Positions 58,755 through 64,000 of a stretch of 64,000 nt of DNA are shown here, one piece after another (the first letter of the stretch is position 1; each line of letters begins with the position of its first letter). Source of the DNA: Ancylostoma caninum. Its lineage: Eukaryota; Nematoda; Chromadorea; Rhabditida; Ancylostomatidae. The translations under genes were made by a program, and so were the position numbers. The stretch spans positions 186,001-250,000 of the forward strand of contig JBAJFG010000336.1 in NCBI GenBank assembly GCA_037903475.1, in the 5' to 3' direction. A model generated the notes under the pieces. That model searched no databases, was not told the DNA's origin, and saw only the letters and a list, made by a program, of their open reading frames with translations.

Positions 58755-61700
58755 TCAATGCTTCGATACAGTGACAGTGGGTATGACTGTGGAAGTGCAC
58801 CAATATTTCAGCTTTCTGCGAAATGGACCAATAGCTTCTACCCGTAGGTCTTTGCTCAGAAACATGATGCTGTAGGAGTTTATGGACATGATAATAAAAA
58901 AGAGAATTGTGACCTGAAAATTGGTTTTTCAGAGTTCACAAAGGTCATCTGGGTAGGGAAGAAGCAGGGACTAGCTCACGTTCTGATCAATCCAATCAAA
59001 CACAACATTTGCACCACGTAAACCTAGAAAATCTGTCGCTTCGTAAATGCAGTCGACAATTCCCAGAAAGCAATCTATTGCGACCAGAGCGATCAGACCC
59101 TGAAACAACACGTGTTACAAATAAAAATCTCATACCAGTAATACCCATGACCTTGTTCTCAGCGACGCTCTCGTCGCTACCGTTCACCCTTCAGTTTTCG
59201 CACAACTACCCTTATTCCAGCACACTTTTCCACGAAAACTGTGTGATAAGATACATGAACTTGCAACATGAAGTATACCACATTTCTGAGATAGGGTTGT
59301 ATTTCTTTCTCTCTTCCCTTCTCAGATTTCTCTGAGCCAAATAAACTGAAAAAAAAAAACAGATAAATCCAATCGCAAAGCGCCCCTTCGCAACTCTTTT
59401 TCTCGGATCCGTCTGTCTTCTCCATACTTTTGTGCCACTCAGTCGCGAGAAATTCATTTTCATTCACTTGTAACACATCTTCGCCCACGATGGCATTTGG
59501 CTAGACTGTTTGTTTCATTTGCCTAACATCCTCTCATGTTGGTGCTTCTACCCCTTGCAAAATCTATTAACATAGATGACTATGAGGAAATTTCGTCGAT
59601 CCGTGCCGGTTCTACATAAAGCCCTCTTCGCCTCGTGTGCTCTCAAGGCAGCCAGGATATTTCCCCATGACCCGCCGCTGTACATTACGGTTAACAAAGC
59701 AATGATAACTAGCAGTATATGTACACATGACGGAAATGTCGTAGATATTTGTTGCACTCTCAACCTCTCACTCATCAAACGACCTTTTCAGCGGTGTCTT
59801 GTCAATTATATTTTACATGGGTCCCACCCCCCTCCCTTACCCCACTCTTCCTTCTATCGATGGACATCAGGGATGAGCAGTACTGTGCAAGACCGGAAGT
59901 TGGATGTTTAAGGAATTCCGGAATCTGGCGGGATTTGGAAACATAAAAACAGCATTTGTGGATTGGCTTCATTCCACTCCTGCCAATCTTCCAAAAATCT
60001 GGAAGACAAAAGCTCACATAACGTAAAAATTCAGGAACTTCCGAAATTCTTTGTGCTCATCCCTGATGAACACGCTTTTCATCATTTTTGTCCTCAGGGA
60101 TCTCTTCAGATAACGTCTTCCCCACTAGTAGAAGCCGGCACATCTCTCACCATAGAGGACCACTAGCATGCGTAAAATGGTTTTTCCCGCTGTTGTATGC
60201 CATTGCAGCAGTCGACCCGTCTGATGGTTTCTTCTCCACTATTCAACACCTTTCCCACTACCGAGTACAGGCGCATTCCGCATTCTTGGTGTTCCCTTCC
60301 CAACTAGCTTCTTCACTTCTCTTCAACCATCAATCGTTATTTGCCTCTTATACAACTATCTAGTCTCACTGATTTCCATGAGGTGCAAACAATATCAATA
60401 AACAATGCACATAAGCAGGCATAAAACTTTACCGAAACACCTTCCAACGAATGTAAAAACAAAAAAGGTGAAATTCACCAATTGTTTGCTTTGATGTGCT
60501 GTTCTAATGATATGGAACTACTAATGCCAAAGCTGAGGGCAGAATGCGGCTCTGGATAAGTTTTCAAACGTAAAATATTTGAAGTGCTAAAACTGCCTCA
60601 ACCGTTGACGACCGCGCGGCCCACCAGTGAGCTGCGCCCTTTTTTGTATGGTTCAGTTTGAGGGACTACATCTTGCACCTTAGTGGTCTCTGCTCACTTC
60701 TTGGATGGTTACGCAATAATAATTACACATGATCATAAAAATCGCTACTGGAACCTCCATTTAGAAAAAACTCGGAGCACAGGATGGAATCAGAACGTGG
60801 TAGAAGTAGAAACACGAGGAAAACATCGCGGTCGTCAATGGGTTCAACATGGGAACATCATGTTCGAATTTCTTCTATGTCGACAAGTTTCCACATTATA
60901 AAATAGGAAAATGGGAAGTTCGTGCCCGCGCCAATCAGCCCACTGCGTTTGTACTTGTTGGGAATTCCTTTCCGTTCTTTTTTTTTTCGATGCACCGGTA
61001 TTCGAGCATTTTATGTACAGTTGTTCAAATTTCATTTACTTGAGTACCCTTCGTTATCTGTTTTTTTAATGTTGCAGTCATAAGTGCATGGCATAAATAA
61101 TTGAGGAGGGACTTTCAGAGAGTTTTCCCCTACTATAGTTCTGCAAGAACGAGGTTTTATCTAGCAGTTGAGTGAAGCTGACCGGTTGGATTATTTCTCA
61201 CGCAGCACCCCTCAGATGATAAACATGGCTCCCGATTGTGTTTGAGATTCTGTAGAGTCAGGGGTTCATCAGGCTAATAGCAATCACTTCTGCAGCAGTG
61301 AATCGTGTTCGATTATATGAAGGATACCATTCAAAGCGTCTTACCATCTTGTGTGGGTATCTGCTTTTCTTGTTCATTTTCACTGAGACATAAATGGTTC
61401 TGGATATTAGCAGAACGGTAGTACAGACGTACAAGACTACAGTGGAGCAGCTTATTACTCGAATGACCTCAAACGAAACGTAATAATGCAAAGCACATGT
61501 GAAGTGACAATAGAGCATCAAACCAAACAGGGGTTTGCGATTTACGTCCAAGCAGTCTCCACATGTTGTTCTCTCTTTCATAAACCAACGGAATTAAGAG
61601 CAATGGAACGTGTACTCCAACGGCCACCACAGAATCAATGAGTAACATAATATACACGATTTTACGGGACCAGATCTGTAAAAGCCTCATCTACTGCAAC

Positions 61701-62950
61701 ACAAAAAATAATTTGTAGGATATGTAAGAGTATAGAGATATAGGGGTATCAAAAAGTTTCTAGCCTAGAGTACTTCCAAAAGGTTTACAGCGACGAAATT
61801 CTGTCGCAGTAAAATATAAGATCATCGAACACTAATACACTCTTCCTAGCTCCATTTCAATTTTGGAAACCATTCATAGAACTTTCTCATCATATGAGGC
61901 AGATTATCTTCCAAAAGCCGACTTCAGCTCATTTTCGACCCTGAATCTCATTGCTAGGTGATGCTGTTCCACATTTACACTGCCTCTATAGTCCTCGAGG
62001 ACTGCAGCACCTTGCGTCGCCGTCGCTGGCGACCGTGACACCGGTGCGCATCGATTGTGGGCGGAGCGTCGCGGCGGCCGCCAAGCGGCCGCCGATAATA
62101 GCGACTGCGACGTCGGCGCCTATCGATTGGTCGCCAACATTGGCGATCGGCGGCCGCCAATGTTGGCGACTGCGGCTTCCGTGCAAATCGATTGTGAGTG
62201 GTCGCCAACATTGGCGGCCGCCATCTCCGGCGACGGCGACGCAAGGTGCTATACTCCTCGAGGAGTACAGCGGTTACCTTACAGGCAGATAATATTTGCT
62301 GGGTGCCAGGCCCGGACTATACATGGGATGTGTGATTCAATGATTCGAATCCGCATTCTCCTCTGGCAGCAACCACAACTCTTGATCTGTGGACGGTTGC
62401 GCTGTCGAGAAGCATGTGAACCCACCCTAGTCACGCTAGAGAAAAGCGCCATTATTTTCGAAGGAGTCATCTTGAGAGAATGAAATTTGGCATGGTGGCT
62501 TTAACGACTACGGGCTACACGACCGCACTTGGAGTTTTGAGGAGGAGGGGATGGAGCATATCGAAGATGGAAACTTTTTGATACCCCTATATAAGAGAAC
62601 GCTGAACAATTCGTAGGATAATTTTATATTGACCGTGTGAAAGCAGAGCCTCGGTCGAACTCACCAACCTTCTCATATGCCCATGGAACACACACTGCTG
62701 TAAACCTATTCAGTGTCATTAGAAAACATCCGATCAAATGTGTGAATAAGTTAATCCCACTCATTGCATACATCAAACGAGTGAATGGCTCGATGGATGG
62801 TCCTAAATCATTACACCAATACATTGAGAAGGATTATAAAAGGAAATTGTTCAGGCAAAGAGTACCGTACACTAATTCACTAACCGAATCCTACTTTCCT
62901 ATCATTTCTAATCCACTCTACGACGAAAATACCAATGATGTCGAAAAACC
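58755..62950 (-). CDS. Serpentine (7TM) chemoreceptor srg-B, Srg-superfamily type, exons 2-7 (5' partial)
   Basis: Exons, in coding order: 62885-62950, 62669-62802, 61529-61675, 61345-61467, 58980-59099, 58755-58913; together 749 bp, in phase (the missing first exon must end in phase 1, as in srg-A and srg-C). TM2 exon FFDIIGIFVVEWIRNDRK; TM3 INLFTHLIGCFLMTLNRFTA; YEK joins IWSRKIVYIMLLIDSVVAVG (TM4); TM5 VVLYVCTTVLLISRTIYVSV; TM6 GLIALVAIDCFLGIVDCIYE; TM7 ILFFIIMSINSYSIMFLSKD. The 61-nt intron at 61468-61528 is needed to keep frame. The TM1 exon was not found up to 64000 and probably lies beyond the window. The stop codon is about 50 bp from LINE sequence, with no AATAAA of its own visible. 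Closest to srg-C by eye. Confidence 0.78.
59100..61344. other. Intron of srg-B
   Basis: 2.2 kb between the TM5 and TM6 exons. No opposite-strand gene or element was recognised; frames at 60683-60901 and 59576-59911 carry no motif. Confidence 0.5.
61676..62668. other. Intron of srg-B carrying a family-1 element
   Basis: Intronic sequence between the TM3 and TM4 exons. AAAAGTTTC near 61753 and GAAACTTTTTGATACCCCTAT at 62570 are inverted (TATAGGGGTATCAAAAAGTTTC at 61739), so the whole 61739-62592 stretch may be a larger inverted-end element with the GC-rich element inside. Confidence 0.5.
61983..62273. mobile_element. Palindrome-ended GC-rich element (family 1)
   Basis: Left CTCTATAGTCCTCGAGGACT, right CTATACTCCTCGAGGAGTAC. 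The interior TCGCCAACATTGGCG, GGCGGCCGCC and ATCGATTGTG(G/A)G blocks are shared with 32976-33210 and 16090-16281. Non-coding despite long open frames caused by GC richness. Confidence 0.82.
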
Positions 62951-64000
62951 CTAAAATCGGAAATCCTTGTTAGAATCTTCATTTCGCTCGTATTTGTTTC
63001 ATATTTATCTTCGTGTGGACTAAGAGAAAACGTTAACGTGCACAATTCATAGTGCTAGATAATATCATGACTTATAATAACGGGCTTAGTCTGTAATACA
63101 TATGAGCCATGAACACAAAATATGGAGCTGAACGAATATAAAGAACTCGCAGAGAAATGTTGTCTCAGATTCACCATATTGTCCAGAAGTTATGGAGTAA
63201 TTTTTAGTTCTTATTTTTCAATTTTTATTGTATCTAGAATAAGCATATTTCTTATATTAGCCGACATAGGCTACCCCTCCATAGTATTGATGTACTTGCT
63301 TTCGTTTTTGTTCAACAGTTTCCAAGACATTTTTTGTCCTTGCTACACCTTTATTGAAAGAAACAAGAAGCCTAGAGCCATATCTGAGCTAAATAGTGCA
63401 TACAGTCCCGTGAACTAAGCGGCTTCCACGGCAATATCGTGAAATCCTCTAATAAGTTTAGGGGCGTCATTTTGCATGCAACTACGAACATGAGTCAAAA
63501 TCCATCCAGCAACAAAAAGCAACTTTTTAATCGTTGTGTACGGCAGAAGCCTTATAGAAACGTCACCATTCAGACATTCGAGAGTTTGGAGCGCCGGTGA
63601 ACCCGCCCACTTTTGGCCGATGCAGGCTTCCGGCAGGTAGTCGCGGGTGGAGGAGGAATACTTGCTGAAGGTGCGGATGGAGCACGAAAACCTGCTGTGA
63701 GCGCGCATGAGGCAGGGGATATGCAGGTTAACCAGCACCCTGTTTTTTTTCTCCATTGCCATGTGGCACCCGAAGTGTATATAAGCCGGCAGACGGCTGT
63801 GAAAGCTTAGTCTAGTCTCCGCTATGGCGGAGATAAGACGAGCCCTACGGGACTTGTTTGGCCAACAGAGTTCCGGTTGAAACTGTGATCCAGTGTACCA
63901 TTTGGCCAGACAAGATTCGTGGGATGCGGTCGTGTGTCAAAGTGGCGTGGACGGGAAAATCCGCCTCGCCGCAGATGTCCAGCTCGTCGAGCGCTGGTGC
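62951..64000. other. Right edge: unassigned frames, possible promoter
   Basis: A plus-strand frame at 63122-63418 has two hydrophobic stretches (FSIFIVSRISIFLILADIGY) but no recognisable family. A minus-strand frame at 63415-63762 begins about 30 bp after a TATA-like CTTATATACAC (near 63780). The GC-richer end (63850-64000) is open on both strands (minus: LDICGEADFPVHATLTHDRI), suggesting a coding exon running past the edge. None is assigned. The missing srg-B first exon was not seen here. Confidence 0.35.

Overview
This is nuclear DNA from an animal, most likely a strongylid (hookworm-type) nematode. The evidence is the short GT-AG introns with TTTTAG/TTTCAG acceptors, nematode-style seven-transmembrane chemoreceptor genes, and a mariner element resembling those known from hookworms. 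There are no bacterial operons, rRNAs, CRISPR arrays or convincing tRNAs. The window is gene-poor and transposon-rich, and nearly all longer open frames are either transposon relics or read-through of simple repeats.

Genes. The backbone is a dispersed array of three minus-strand serpentine (Srg-superfamily-like) receptor genes, with matching exon sizes and phases: srg-A (542-3445, complete, 296 aa), srg-C (44938-53793, complete, 309 aa, with a 5.8 kb first intron that holds a mariner) and srg-B (58755-62950, lacking its first exon, which probably lies beyond the right edge). All three are in frame only if, or are consistent with, a 61-66 nt intron in the second extracellular loop. Between them are two paralogous minus-strand genes for small secreted cysteine-rich peptides (36000-36288 and 39695-40013). 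Each has a signal peptide, one phase-1 intron, six cysteines, an RKKR processing site, a TATA-like box 33 bp before the ATG, and an AATAAA downstream. There is also one orphan phosphoglycerate kinase exon (33512-33636).

Mobile DNA. 4.3 kb: RTE-like tail. 6.65 kb: hAT dimerisation-domain relic. 11.8-14.6 kb: decayed CR1/jockey-like LINE with endonuclease and reverse transcriptase. 17.5-20.2 kb: Tc1/mariner-type non-autonomous elements. 21.3 and 22.9-24.0 kb: inverted-repeat elements. 28.5-29.1 kb: Penelope-like GIY-YIG endonuclease relic. 31.4-34.9 kb: nested cluster of MITEs, including a 1.4 kb foldback element with GC-rich satellite arms. 37-38 kb: more CAGGGTG-ended elements. 52.2-53.5 kb: near-intact mariner with one frameshift. 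56.8-58.7 kb: second LINE, which ends about 50 bp from the srg-B stop codon.

Tandem repeats. The largest are eight 90-bp hairpin-bearing units (10391-11094), a GT tract of about 225 bp (16622-16848), a TAA tract of about 180 bp (46909-47086), GC-rich minisatellites at 2.9 and 29.4-30.2 kb, and a 97-bp triplication at 25.4 kb.

The remaining intervals are AT-rich intergenic or intronic sequence in which I recognise no gene; they are listed as such.
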